A stretch of 64,000 bases of DNA from Apostichopus japonicus (lineage: Eukaryota > Echinodermata > Holothuroidea > Aspidochirotida > Stichopodidae). This document shows positions 1 through 13,045 of the stretch, piece after piece. A program made the position numbers and the translations under genes. Under the pieces are notes generated by a model. That model worked only from the letters and a program-made list of their open reading frames with translations. It made no database searches and was not told where the DNA came from. Numbering within the stretch: the first letter of the stretch is position 1; each line of letters starts with the position of its first letter. The stretch covers positions 25,341,166-25,405,165 of the forward strand of contig NC_092579.1 in the NCBI RefSeq assembly GCF_037975245.1. The letters run 5' to 3'.

Positions 1-308
1 AATCGAATGTTCGACACCGATCAATCGAATGTTCGACACCCATCAATCGAATGTTCGACACCGATGAATCGAATGTGCAACACCGATCAATCGAATGTTC
101 GACACCCATCAATCGAATGTTCGACACCGATCAATCGAATGTGGAGAACCGATCATTCGAATGTTCGGCACCGATTAATCGAATGTTCTACACCGATCAA
201 TCAAATGTTCTACACCGATCAATCGAATGTGCGACACCGATCAATCGAATGTTCGATACCGATCCATCGAATGTGCGACACCGATCAATCGAATGTTCGG
301 CACCGATC

Positions 309-376
309 AATCGAATATGCAGCACCGATCAATCGCATATGCGGCACTGATCGATCGAATGTTCGACACACAGATC
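309..376. repeat. Conserved variant trimer (ATATGCAGC / CATATGCGGCACTGATC / GATCGAATG)
   Basis: Three successive units carry linked variants. Unit 309-330 has AATATGCAGCACC. Unit 331-352 has CGCATATGCGGCACTGATC. Unit 353-376 begins GATCGAATG and is 24 bp long because of CACACAGATC. The same combination recurs at about 465, 3227, 4560, 4626, 7962, 8177 and 13.0 kb in zone I, and reappears at about 22.2, 29.6, 31.4, 39.6, 41.1, 58.0 and 59.5 kb in zones II and III. It is an inherited higher-order marker. The 24-bp third unit is not always present. Confidence 0.85.
353..376. repeat. 24-bp length-variant monomer (CACACAGATC)
   Basis: The normal CACCGATC end is replaced by CACACAGATC, adding 2 bp. 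Further copies occur near 1268 (with AAACACAG), 3117, 4770, 6646, 7852, 8709, 11466, 14867, 15188, 15590, 15885, 17350 and 18674. They are rarer later, near 22252, 43865, 45028, 46066, 47467, 51709, 57708, 60052, 61103 and 62530. Each shifts the reading frame, so these units split the forward open frames into phase blocks. Confidence 0.9.
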
Positions 377-639
377 AATCGAATGTTCGACACCGATCAA
401 TCGAATGTTCGATACCGATCCATCGAATGTGCGACACCGATCAATCGAATGTTCGGCACCGATCAATCGAATATGCAGCACCGATCAATCGCATATGCGG
501 CACTGATCGATCGAATGTTCGTCACAGATCAATGGAATGTTCGACACCGATCAATCGAATGTGCGACACCCATCAATCGAATGAGCGACACCGATCAATC
601 ATATGTTCTACACCGATCAATCGAATGAGCGACACCGAT

Positions 640-950
640 CATTCGAATGTGCGGCACCGATTAATCGAATTTTCTACACCGATCAATCAAATGTGCGACA
701 TCGATCAATCGAATGGGCGACACCTATCAATCGAATGTGCGACACCCATCAATCGAATGTTCGACACCGATCAATCGAATGAGCGACACCGATCATTCGA
801 ATTTGCGGCACCGATTAATCGAATTTTCTACACCGATCAATCAAATGTGCGACATCGATCAATCGAATGGGCGACACCTATCAATCGAATGTGCGACACC
901 CATCAATCGAATGTTCGACACCGATCATTCGAATGTTCGACACCGATCAT
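640..950. repeat. 154-bp tandem duplication with AATTTTCTACACC and ATGGGCGACACC units
   Basis: A run of seven units repeats at a spacing of 154 bp. It includes CGATTAATCG, AATTTTCTACACC, GATCAATCAAATG, CATCGATC and GAATGGGCGACACC. The ATGGGCGACACC unit appears at about 713 and again at 867. The same run recurs singly near 2001, 10350, 13684 and 14450, so it is a reusable sub-block of zone I. The copies differ at a few bases, for example GAATGTGCGG against GAATTTGCGG. Confidence 0.75.
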
Positions 951-970
951 TCGAATGTGCGGCACCGAAC

Positions 971-993
971 AATCGAATGTCGACACATCCATC
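971..993. repeat. 23-bp length-variant monomer with SalI-type GTCGAC and ACATCCATC
   Basis: The unit reads AATCGAATGT then CGACACATCCATC. One T is lost from GTTCGAC, giving the hexamer GTCGAC, and two bases are gained in ACATCC. It is usually preceded by a GAGCGACACCGATC unit or an ACCGAAC unit, and followed by AATCAAATG(T/G)(T/G)CGGCACCGAAC. It is a strong zone I marker. After about 21 kb the related units are 21 bp, with GTCGACACCCATC or GTCGAAACCCATC. Confidence 0.9.
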
Positions 994-3900
994 AATCAAA
1001 TGTTCGGCACCGAACAATCGAATGTGCAGCACCGATCAATCGAATGTGCGACACCGATGAATCGAATGTGCAACACCGATCAATCGAATGTACGATAACC
1101 ATCAATCAAATGTGCGACACCGATCAATCGAATGTTCGACACCGATCATTCGAATGTTCGACACCGATCATTCGAATGTGCGACACCCATCAATCGAATG
1201 TTTGACACCGATCAATTAAATATGCGGCACCGATCAATCGAATTTGCGGCACTGATCGATCGAATGTTCGAAACACAGATCAATCGAATGTTCGACACCG
1301 ATCAATGGAATGTGCGACACCGATCAATCGAATGTGCGACACCGATCAATCGAATGTGCGACACCGATCAATCGAATGTTCGACACCGATTAATCGAATG
1401 TGCGGCACCGATCAATCGATGTGCGACACCCATCAATCAAATGTTCGACACCCATTGTTCGTATGTTCGGCACCGATCGATCGAATGTTCGACACCGATC
1501 GATCGAATGTGCGACACCGATCAATCGTATGTTCGGCACCGATCAATCCAATGTGCGGCACCGATTCATCGAATGTTCGATACCGATCAATCGAATGTTC
1601 GACACCGATCATTCGAATGTGCAGCATTGATCAATCGAAATTTCGACACCGATCAATCGAATGTTTGACACCGATTAATCGAATGTGCGGCACCGATTAA
1701 TCGAATGTGCGGCACCGATCAATCGAATGTTCGACATCTATCAATCGAATGTTCGACATCGATCATTCGAATGTTCGACACCGATCAATCGAATGTTCGA
1801 CACCGAACATTCGAATGTGCGGAACCGATTAATCGAATTTTCTACACCGATCATTCGAATGTGCGACACCGATCAATCGAATGTGCGACACCCATCAATC
1901 GAATGTTCGACACCGATCATTCGAATGTTCGACACCGATCATTCGAATGTGCGGCACCGATCAATCGAATGAGCGACACTCATCAATCGAATGTGCGGCA
2001 CCGATTAATCGAATTTTCTACACCGATCAATCAAATGTGCGACATCGATCAATCGAATGGGCGACACCTATCAATCGAATGTGCGACACCCATCAATCGA
2101 ATGTTCGACACCAATCAATCGAATGTTCGACACCGATCATTCGAATGTTCGACACCGATCATTCGAATGTGCGGCACCGATCATTCGAATGAGCGACACC
2201 GATCAATCGAATGTCGACACATCCATCAATCAAATGTTCGGCACCGAACAATCGAATGTGCAGCACCGATCAATCGAATGTTCGACACCGATCATTCGAA
2301 TGTTCAACACCGATCATTCGAATGTGCGGCACCGAACAATCGAATGTTCTACACCGATTAATCAAATGTGCGACACCGATCCATCGAATGTGCGGCACCA
2401 ATCAATCGAATGTTCGACACCGATCATTCGAATGTTCGACACCGATCCATCGAATGTGCGGCACCGATCAATCGAATGAGCGACACCGATCAATCGAATG
2501 TCGACACATCCATCAATCAAATGTGCGGCACCGAACAATCGAATGTGCAGCACCGATCAATCGAATGTGCGGCACTGATTAATCGAATGTGCGGCACCGA
2601 TCAATCGAATGTGCGACAACCATCAATCGAATGTTCGACACCCATTATTCGTATGTTCGGCACCGATCGATCGAATGTTCGACATCGATCAAACGAATGT
2701 TCAACACCGATCAATCGAATGTGCGACACCGATCAATCTATGTGCAACACCGATCAATCGAATGTGCGATACCCATCAATCGAATGTGCGACACCGATCA
2801 TTCGAATGTGCGGCACCGATCAATCGCATGTGCGGCACTGATCGATCGAATGTTCGACACCGATCAATCGAATGTTCGACACCGATCAATCGAATGTTCG
2901 ACACCGATCAATCTAATGTGCAACACCGATCAATCGAATGTGCGACACCCATCAATCGCATGTGCGACACCCATCAATCGAATGTGCGACACCCATCAAT
3001 CGAATGTTCGACACCGATCTTTCGAATGTTCGACACCGATCATTCGAATGTGCGGCACCGAACAATCGAATGTGCAGCACCGATCAATCCAATGTGCGGC
3101 ACTGATCGATCGAATGTTCGACACACAGATCAATCGAATGTTCGACACCGATCAATCGATGGTTCGACACCGATCAATCGAATGTGCGACACCGATCAAT
3201 CGAATGTTCGGCACCGATCAATCGAATATGCAGCACCGATCAATCGCATATGCGGCACTGATCGATCGAATGTTCGACACCGATCAATCGAATGTTCGAC
3301 ACCGATCAATCGAATGTGCGACACCCATCAATCGAATGTGCGACACCGATCAATCGAATGTTCGACACCGATGAATCCAATGTGCGACACCGATCAATCG
3401 AATGTGCGACACCGATCAATCGAATGTGCGACACCGATCAATCGAATGTGCGACACCGATCAATCGAATGTTCGACACCGAATAATCGAATGTGCGGCAC
3501 CGATCAATCGAATGTGCGACACCCATCAATCGAATGTTCGACACCCATTGTTCGTATGTTCGGCACCGATCGATCGTATGTTCGACACCGATCAGTCCAA
3601 TGTGCGGCACCGATCAATCGAATGTTCGATACCGATCCATCGAATGTTCGACACCGATCATTCGAATGTTCGACACCGAATATTCGAATGTGCAGCATTG
3701 ATCAATCGAATTTCCACACCGATCGATCGAATGTGCGACACCGATCAATCGAATGTTCGAAACCGATCAATCGAATGTGCGACACCTATAAATGGAATAT
3801 TCGGCACCGATCCATCGAATATGCAGCACCGATCAATCTAATGTGCAACACCGATCAATCGAATGTGCGACACCCATCAATCGCATGTGCGACACCCATC

Positions 3901-4696
3901 AATCGAATGTGCGACACCGATCAATCGAATGTTCGAAACCGATCAATCGAATGTGCGACACCTATAAATGGAATATTCGGCACCGATCAATCGAATGTTC
4001 GACACCGATGAATCCAATGTGCAACACCGATCAATCGAATGTGCGACACCCATCAATCGAATGTTCGACACCGATCAATCGAATGTTCGACACCGATCAA
4101 TCGAATGTTCGACACCGATCATTCGAATGTTCGGCACCGATTAATCGAATGTTCTACACCGATCAATCGAATGTTCGACACCGATCAATCTTATTTTCTA
4201 CACCGATCAATCAAATGTGCGACATCGATCAATCGAATGTGCGACACCCATCAATCGAATGTGCGACACCATCAATCGAATGTTCGACACCGATCATTCG
4301 AATGTTCGACACCGATCATTCGAATGTGCGGCACCGAACAATCGAATGTTCTACACCGATTAATCAAATGTGCGACACCGATCCATCGAATGTACGGCAC
4401 CAATCAATCGAATGTTGGACACCGATCATTCGAATGTTCGACACCGATCATTCGAATGTGCGGCACCGATCAATCGAATGAGCGACAACGATCAATCGAA
4501 TGTCGACACATCCATCAATCAAATGTTCGGCACCAAACAATCGAATGTTCGGCACCGATCAATCGAATATGCAGCACCGATCAATCACATATGCGGCACT
4601 GATCGATCGAATGTTCGGCACCGATCAATCGAATATGCAGCACCGATCAATCGCATATGCGGCACTGATCGATCGAATGTTCGACACCGATCAATC

Positions 4697-7600
4697 TAAT
4701 GTGCGACACCGATCAATCGAATGTGCGACACCCATCAATCGAATGTTCTACACCGATCAATCGAATGTGCGACACACAGATCAATCGAATGTTCGACACC
4801 GATCCATGGAATGTGCGACACCGATCAATCGTATGTTCGGCACCAATCATTCGAATGTTCGACACCGATCAATCGAATGTGCAGCACTGATCGATCGAAT
4901 GTTCGACACCGATAATTCGAATGTTCGACACCGATCATTCGAATGTGCAGCACTGATCATCCGAATGTTCGACACCGATCAATCGAATGTGCAGCATTGA
5001 TCAATCGAATATTCGACACCCATTAATCGAATGTGCGACACCCATCAATCAAATGTTCGACACCGATCAATCTAATGGGCAACACCGATCAATAGAATGT
5101 GCGACACCCATCAATCGAATGTTCGACACCCATCAATCGAATTTTCGACACCGATCAATCAAATGTTCAACACCGATTATTCGAATGTGCAGCATTGATC
5201 AATCGAATTTTCCACACCGATCGATCGAATGTGCGACACCGATCCATCGAATGAGCGACACCGATCAATCGAATGTGCGACCCCGATTAATCTTATGTTC
5301 GGCACCGATCAATCGAATGTGCGGCACCGATCAATCGAATGTTCGCCATTGATCAATCGAATGTTCGAAACCGATCATTCGAGTGTTCGACATCGATCAA
5401 TCAAATGTGCGACACCCATCAATCGAATGTTCGACACCGATTAATCGAATGTGCGGCACCGATCAATCGAATGTGCGACACCCATCAATCGAATGTTCGA
5501 CACCCATTGTTCGTATGTTCGGCACCGATCGATCGAATGTTCGACACCGATCAATCGAATGTGCGACACCGATCAATCGTATGTTCGGCACCGATCAATC
5601 CAATGTGCGGCACCGATCCATCGAATGTTCGATACCGATCATTCGAATGTTCGACACCGATCATTCGAATGTGCAGCATTGATCAATCGAAATTTCGACA
5701 CCGATCAATCGAATGTTCGACACCGACTAATCGAATGTGCGGCACCGATCAATCGAATGTGCGGCACCCATCAATCGAATGTGCGACACCCATCAATCTT
5801 ATATTCGACACCCATTGTTCGTATGTTCGGCACCGATCAATCGAATGTTCGACATCGATCCTTCGAATGTTCGAAACCGATCATTCGAGTGTTCGACATC
5901 GATCAATCAAATGTGCGACACCCATCAATCGAATGTTCGACACCGATTAATCGAATGTGCGGCACCGATCAATCGAATGTGCGACACCCATCAATCGAAT
6001 GTTCGACACCCATTGTTCGTATGTTCGGCACCGATCGATCGAATGTTCGACACCGATCAATCGAATGTGCGACACCGATCAATCGTATGTTCGGCACCGA
6101 TCATTCCAATGTGCGGCACCGATCCATCGAATGTGCGACACCCATCAATCGAATGTTCGACACTGATCAATCTAATGTGCAACACCGATCAATCGAATGT
6201 GCGATACCCATCAATCGAATGTGCGACACCCATCAATCGAATGTTCGACACCGATCAATCGAATGTTCGACACCGATCAATCGAATGTTCGACATCGATC
6301 ATTCGAATGTGCGGCACCGATTAATCGAATGTTCTACACCGATCAATCAAATGTGCGACACCGATCAATCGAATGTGCGACACCGATCACTCGAATGTGC
6401 GACACCCATCAATCGATTGAGTGACAGCGATCAATCGAATGTTCGACAACCATCAAACAAATGTGCGACACCCATCAATCGAATGTTCGGCACCAATCAA
6501 TCGAATGTGCAGCACCGATCAATCGAATGTGCAGCACTGATCGATCGAATGTTCGACACCGATAATTCGAATGTTCGGCACCGATCAATCGAATGTGCAG
6601 CACCGATCAATCGAATGTGCGGCACTGGTCGATCGAATGTTCGACACACAGATCAATCGAATATTCGACACCGATCAGTCGAATGTGCGACACTTATCAA
6701 TAGAATGTTCGACACCGATCAATCGAATGTGCAGCACCGATCAATCGAATGTACGACACCGATTAATCGAATGTGCGACAGCCATCGATCGAATGTACAG
6801 CATTGATCAATCGAATGTTCGACACCGATCAATCTAATGTGCAACACCGATCAATCGAATGTGCGACACCCATCAATCGAATGTTCGACATTGATCAATC
6901 GAATGTTCGACACCCGTCATTCGAATGTTCGACACCGATCATTCGATTGTGCGGCACCGATCAATCGAATGTTCTACACCGATCAATCAAATGTGCGACA
7001 ACGATCAATCGAATGTGCGACACCCATCAATCGAATGTTCGACACCGATGAATCGAATGTGCAACACCGATCAATCGAATGTTCGACACCCATCAATCGA
7101 ATTTTCGGCACCGATCAATCCAATGTGCGGCACCGATCCATCGAATGTTCGATACCGATCCATCGAATGTTCGACACCGATTATTCGAATGTTCGACACC
7201 GATTATTCGAATGTGCAGCATTGATCAATCGAAATTTCGACACCGATCATTCGAATGTTCGACACCGATTAATCGAATGTGCCTCACCGATCAATGGAAT
7301 GTGCGGCACCCATCAATCGAATGTGCGACACCCATCAATCTTATGTTCGACAAACATTGTTCGTATGTTCGGCCCCGATCAATCGAATGTTCGACATCGA
7401 TCCATCGAATGTTCGACACCGATCATTCGAATGTTCGACACCGATTAATCGAATGTGCGGCACCGATCACTCGAATTTGCGACACCCATCAATCGAATGT
7501 TCGACACCCATTGTTCGTATGTTCGGCACCGATCGATCGAATGTTCGACACCGATCAATCGAATGTTCGACACCGATCATTCGAATGTTCGACACCGATC

Positions 7601-8349
7601 CATCGAATGTGCAGCATTGATCACTCGAATTTTCCACACCGATCGATCGAATGTGCGACACCGATCAATCGCATGTTCGACACCGATCATTCGAATGTTC
7701 GACACCGATCAATAGAATGTGCGGCACCGATCAATCGAATGAGCGACACCGATCAATCGAATGTCGACACCCATCAATCAAATGTTCGGCACCGAACAAT
7801 CGAATGTGCAGCACCGATCAATCGAATATGCGGCACTGATCGATCGAATGTTCGACACACAGATCAATCGAATGTTCGACACCGATCAATCGAATGTTCG
7901 ATACCGATCAATCGAATGTGCGACACCGATCAATCGAATGTTCGGCACCGATCAATCGAATATGCAGCACCGATCAATCGCATATGCGGCACTGATCGAT
8001 CGAATGTTCGACACAGATCAATGGAATGTTAGACACCGATCAATCGAATGTGCGACAACCATCAATCGAATGTGCGACACCCATCAATCGAATGTTCGAC
8101 ACCGTACAATCGAATGTTCGACATTGATCATTCGAATGTGCGGCACCGATTAATCGAATGTTCGGCACCGATCAATCGAATATGCAGCACCGATCAATCG
8201 CATATGCGGCACTGATCGATCGAATGTACGACACCCATCAATCGAATGTTCGACACCGATCATTCGAATGTTCGACACCCATCAATCGAATGTGCGGCAC
8301 CGAACAATCGAATGTTCTACACCGAATAATCAAATGTGCGACACCGATC
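4697..8349. repeat. Zone I monomers between the two 4.7-kb copies
   Basis: This stretch is ordinary 22-bp array with no gene and no unique insert. It holds the 506-bp duplication at 5361-6134 and several copies of the CCCATTGTTCGTATG run (5511, 5811, 6011, 7508). CAGCATTGATCAATCG units ending in AAATTTCG or AATTTTCC are common. The part just before 8350 does not continue the duplication in any way that can be tested, because its partner would lie outside the window. Confidence 0.85.
5361..6134. repeat. 506-bp (23-monomer) tandem duplication
   Basis: Positions 5361-5628 match 5867-6134 at an offset of 506 bp, exactly 23 monomers. The shared markers are GTTCGAAACCGATCATTCG, the rare GAGTGTTCGACATCG unit, CCCATTGTTCGTATG and TCGTATGTTCGG. 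One internal difference is GATCAATCC near 5598 against GATCATTCC near 6104. The remaining span 5629-5866 is the unmatched part of the first copy. Confidence 0.8.
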
Positions 8350-11300
8350 AATCGAATGTTCGACACCGATCAATCGAATGTTCGACACCCATCAATCGAA
8401 TGTTCGACACCGATGAATCGAATGTGCAACACCGATCAATCGAATGTTCGACACCCATCAATCGAATGTTCGACACCGATCAATCGAATGTGGAGAACCG
8501 ATCATTCGAATGTTCGGCACCGATTAATCGAATGTTCTACACCGATCAATCAAATGTTCTACACCGATCAATCGAATGTGCGACACCGATCAATCGAATG
8601 TTCGATACCGATCCATCGAATGTGCGACACCGATCAATCGAATGTTCGGCACCGATCAATCGAATATGCAGCACCGATCAATCGCATATGCGGCACTGAT
8701 CGATCGAATGTTCGACACACAGATCAATCGAATGTTCGACACCGATCAATCGAATGTTCGATACCGATCCATCGAATGTGCGACACCGATCAATCGAATG
8801 TTCGGCACCGATCAATCGAATATGCAGCACCGATCAATCGCATATGCGGCACTGATCGATCGAATGTTCGTCACAGATCAATGGAATGTTCGACACCGAT
8901 CAATCGAATGTGCGACACCCATCAATCGAATGAGCGACACCGATCAATCATATGTTCTACACCGATCAATCGAATGAGCGACACCGATCATTCGAATGTG
9001 CGGCACCGATTAATCGAATTTTCTACACCGATCAATCAAATGTGCGACATCGATCAATCGAATGGGCGACACCTATCAATCGAATGTGCGACACCCATCA
9101 ATCGAATGTTCGACACCGATCAATCGAATGAGCGACACCGATCATTCGAATTTGCGGCACCGATTAATCGAATTTTCTACACCGATCAATCAAATGTGCG
9201 ACATCGATCAATCGAATGGGCGACACCTATCAATCGAATGTGCGACACCCATCAATCGAATGTTCGACACCGATCATTCGAATGTTCGACACCGATCATT
9301 CGAATGTGCGGCACCGAACAATCGAATGTCGACACATCCATCAATCAAATGTTCGGCACCGAACAATCGAATGTGCAGCACCGATCAATCGAATGTGCGA
9401 CACCGATGAATCGAATGTGCAACACCGATCAATCGAATGTACGATAACCATCAATCAAATGTGCGACACCGATCAATCGAATGTTCGACACCGATCATTC
9501 GAATGTTCGACACCGATCATTCGAATGTGCGACACCCATCAATCGAATGTTTGACACCGATCAATTAAATATGCGGCACCGATCAATCGAATTTGCGGCA
9601 CTGATCGATCGAATGTTCGAAACACAGATCAATCGAATGTTCGACACCGATCAATGGAATGTGCGACACCGATCAATCGAATGTGCGACACCGATCAATC
9701 GAATGTGCGACACCGATCAATCGAATGTTCGACACCGATTAATCGAATGTGCGGCACCGATCAATCGATGTGCGACACCCATCAATCAAATGTTCGACAC
9801 CCATTGTTCGTATGTTCGGCACCGATCGATCGAATGTTCGACACCGATCGATCGAATGTGCGACACCGATCAATCGTATGTTCGGCACCGATCAATCCAA
9901 TGTGCGGCACCGATTCATCGAATGTTCGATACCGATCAATCGAATGTTCGACACCGATCATTCGAATGTGCAGCATTGATCAATCGAAATTTCGACACCG
10001 ATCAATCGAATGTTTGACACCGATTAATCGAATGTGCGGCACCGATTAATCGAATGTGCGGCACCGATCAATCGAATGTTCGACATCTATCAATCGAATG
10101 TTCGACATCGATCATTCGAATGTTCGACACCGATCAATCGAATGTTCGACACCGAACATTCGAATGTGCGGAACCGATTAATCGAATTTTCTACACCGAT
10201 CATTCGAATGTGCGACACCGATCAATCGAATGTGCGACACCCATCAATCGAATGTTCGACACCGATCATTCGAATGTTCGACACCGATCATTCGAATGTG
10301 CGGCACCGATCAATCGAATGAGCGACACTCATCAATCGAATGTGCGGCACCGATTAATCGAATTTTCTACACCGATCAATCAAATGTGCGACATCGATCA
10401 ATCGAATGGGCGACACCTATCAATCGAATGTGCGACACCCATCAATCGAATGTTCGACACCAATCAATCGAATGTTCGACACCGATCATTCGAATGTTCG
10501 ACACCGATCATTCGAATGTGCGGCACCGATCATTCGAATGAGCGACACCGATCAATCGAATGTCGACACATCCATCAATCAAATGTTCGGCACCGAACAA
10601 TCGAATGTGCAGCACCGATCAATCGAATGTTCGACACCGATCATTCGAATGTTCAACACCGATCATTCGAATGTGCGGCACCGAACAATCGAATGTTCTA
10701 CACCGATTAATCAAATGTGCGACACCGATCCATCGAATGTGCGGCACCAATCAATCGAATGTTCGACACCGATCATTCGAATGTTCGACACCGATCCATC
10801 GAATGTGCGGCACCGATCAATCGAATGAGCGACACCGATCAATCGAATGTCGACACATCCATCAATCAAATGTGCGGCACCGAACAATCGAATGTGCAGC
10901 ACCGATCAATCGAATGTGCGGCACTGATTAATCGAATGTGCGGCACCGATCAATCGAATGTGCGACAACCATCAATCGAATGTTCGACACCCATTATTCG
11001 TATGTTCGGCACCGATCGATCGAATGTTCGACATCGATCAAACGAATGTTCAACACCGATCAATCGAATGTGCGACACCGATCAATCTATGTGCAACACC
11101 GATCAATCGAATGTGCGATACCCATCAATCGAATGTGCGACACCGATCATTCGAATGTGCGGCACCGATCAATCGCATGTGCGGCACTGATCGATCGAAT
11201 GTTCGACACCGATCAATCGAATGTTCGACACCGATCAATCGAATGTTCGACACCGATCAATCTAATGTGCAACACCGATCAATCGAATGTGCGACACCCA

Positions 11301-13045
11301 TCAATCGCATGTGCGACACCCATCAATCGAATGTGCGACACCCATCAATCGAATGTTCGACACCGATCTTTCGAATGTTCGACACCGATCATTCGAATGT
11401 GCGGCACCGAACAATCGAATGTGCAGCACCGATCAATCCAATGTGCGGCACTGATCGATCGAATGTTCGACACACAGATCAATCGAATGTTCGACACCGA
11501 TCAATCGATGGTTCGACACCGATCAATCGAATGTGCGACACCGATCAATCGAATGTTCGGCACCGATCAATCGAATATGCAGCACCGATCAATCGCATAT
11601 GCGGCACTGATCGATCGAATGTTCGACACCGATCAATCGAATGTTCGACACCGATCAATCGAATGTGCGACACCCATCAATCGAATGTGCGACACCGATC
11701 AATCGAATGTTCGACACCGATGAATCCAATGTGCGACACCGATCAATCGAATGTGCGACACCGATCAATCGAATGTGCGACACCGATCAATCGAATGTGC
11801 GACACCGATCAATCGAATGTTCGACACCGAATAATCGAATGTGCGGCACCGATCAATCGAATGTGCGACACCCATCAATCGAATGTTCGACACCCATTGT
11901 TCGTATGTTCGGCACCGATCGATCGTATGTTCGACACCGATCAGTCCAATGTGCGGCACCGATCAATCGAATGTTCGATACCGATCCATCGAATGTTCGA
12001 CACCGATCATTCGAATGTTCGACACCGAATATTCGAATGTGCAGCATTGATCAATCGAATTTCCACACCGATCGATCGAATGTGCGACACCGATCAATCG
12101 AATGTTCGAAACCGATCAATCGAATGTGCGACACCTATAAATGGAATATTCGGCACCGATCCATCGAATATGCAGCACCGATCAATCTAATGTGCAACAC
12201 CGATCAATCGAATGTGCGACACCCATCAATCGCATGTGCGACACCCATCAATCGAATGTGCGACACCGATCAATCGAATGTTCGAAACCGATCAATCGAA
12301 TGTGCGACACCTATAAATGGAATATTCGGCACCGATCAATCGAATGTTCGACACCGATGAATCCAATGTGCAACACCGATCAATCGAATGTGCGACACCC
12401 ATCAATCGAATGTTCGACACCGATCAATCGAATGTTCGACACCGATCAATCGAATGTTCGACACCGATCATTCGAATGTTCGGCACCGATTAATCGAATG
12501 TTCTACACCGATCAATCGAATGTTCGACACCGATCAATCTAATTTTCTACACCGATCAATCAAATGTGCGACATCGATCAATCGAATGTGCGACACCCAT
12601 CAATCGAATGTGCGACACCATCAATCGAATGTTCGACACCGATCATTCGAATGTTCGACACCGATCATTCGAATGTGCGGCACCGAACAATCGAATGTTC
12701 TACACCGATTAATCAAATGTGCGACACCGATCCATCGAATGTACGGCACCAATCAATCGAATGTTGGACACCGATCATTCGAATGTTCGACACCGATCAT
12801 TCGAATGTGCGGCACCGATCAATCGAATGAGCGACAACGATCAATCGAATGTCGACACATCCATCAATCAAATGTTCGGCACCAAACAATCGAATGTTCG
12901 GCACCGATCAATCGAATATGCAGCACCGATCAATCACATATGCGGCACTGATCGATCGAATGTTCGGCACCGATCAATCGAATATGCAGCACCGATCAAT
13001 CGCATATGCGGCACTGATCGATCGAATGTTCGACACCGATCAATC
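8350..13045. repeat. 4.7-kb segmental duplication, right copy
   Basis: This is the partner of 1-4696 at an offset of 8,349 bp, which is 379 monomers plus 11 bp. Because the offset is not a whole number of monomers, length-variant units lie between equivalent points. The only difference noticed is A at 12541 against T at 4192. After 13045 the copies part: this copy continues with CGAATGTTCG while the left copy has CTAATGTGCG. Confidence 0.93.

Larger units (their letters stand above)
240..551. repeat. 156-bp direct tandem duplication
   Basis: A block of seven monomers, one of them 24 bp long (7 x 22 + 2 = 156), is present twice in succession. For example, the ATATGCAGC variant at about 314 recurs at about 470. 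The pair is copied again near 8589-8900 as part of the 4.7-kb duplication, so it arose before that event. Edges are accurate to about one monomer. Confidence 0.8.
1..4696. repeat. 4.7-kb segmental duplication, left copy
   Basis: This block matches 8350-13045 base for base at a constant offset of 8,349 bp. I saw one difference: T at 4192 against A at 12541. That change turns a TAT-type triplet into TAA and shortens one forward frame in the right copy. The match breaks at 4697 (T) against 13046 (G). The left edge is the window edge, so the true duplication may be longer. The absence of indels marks it as the youngest large event in the window, or as an assembly repeat. Confidence 0.93.
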
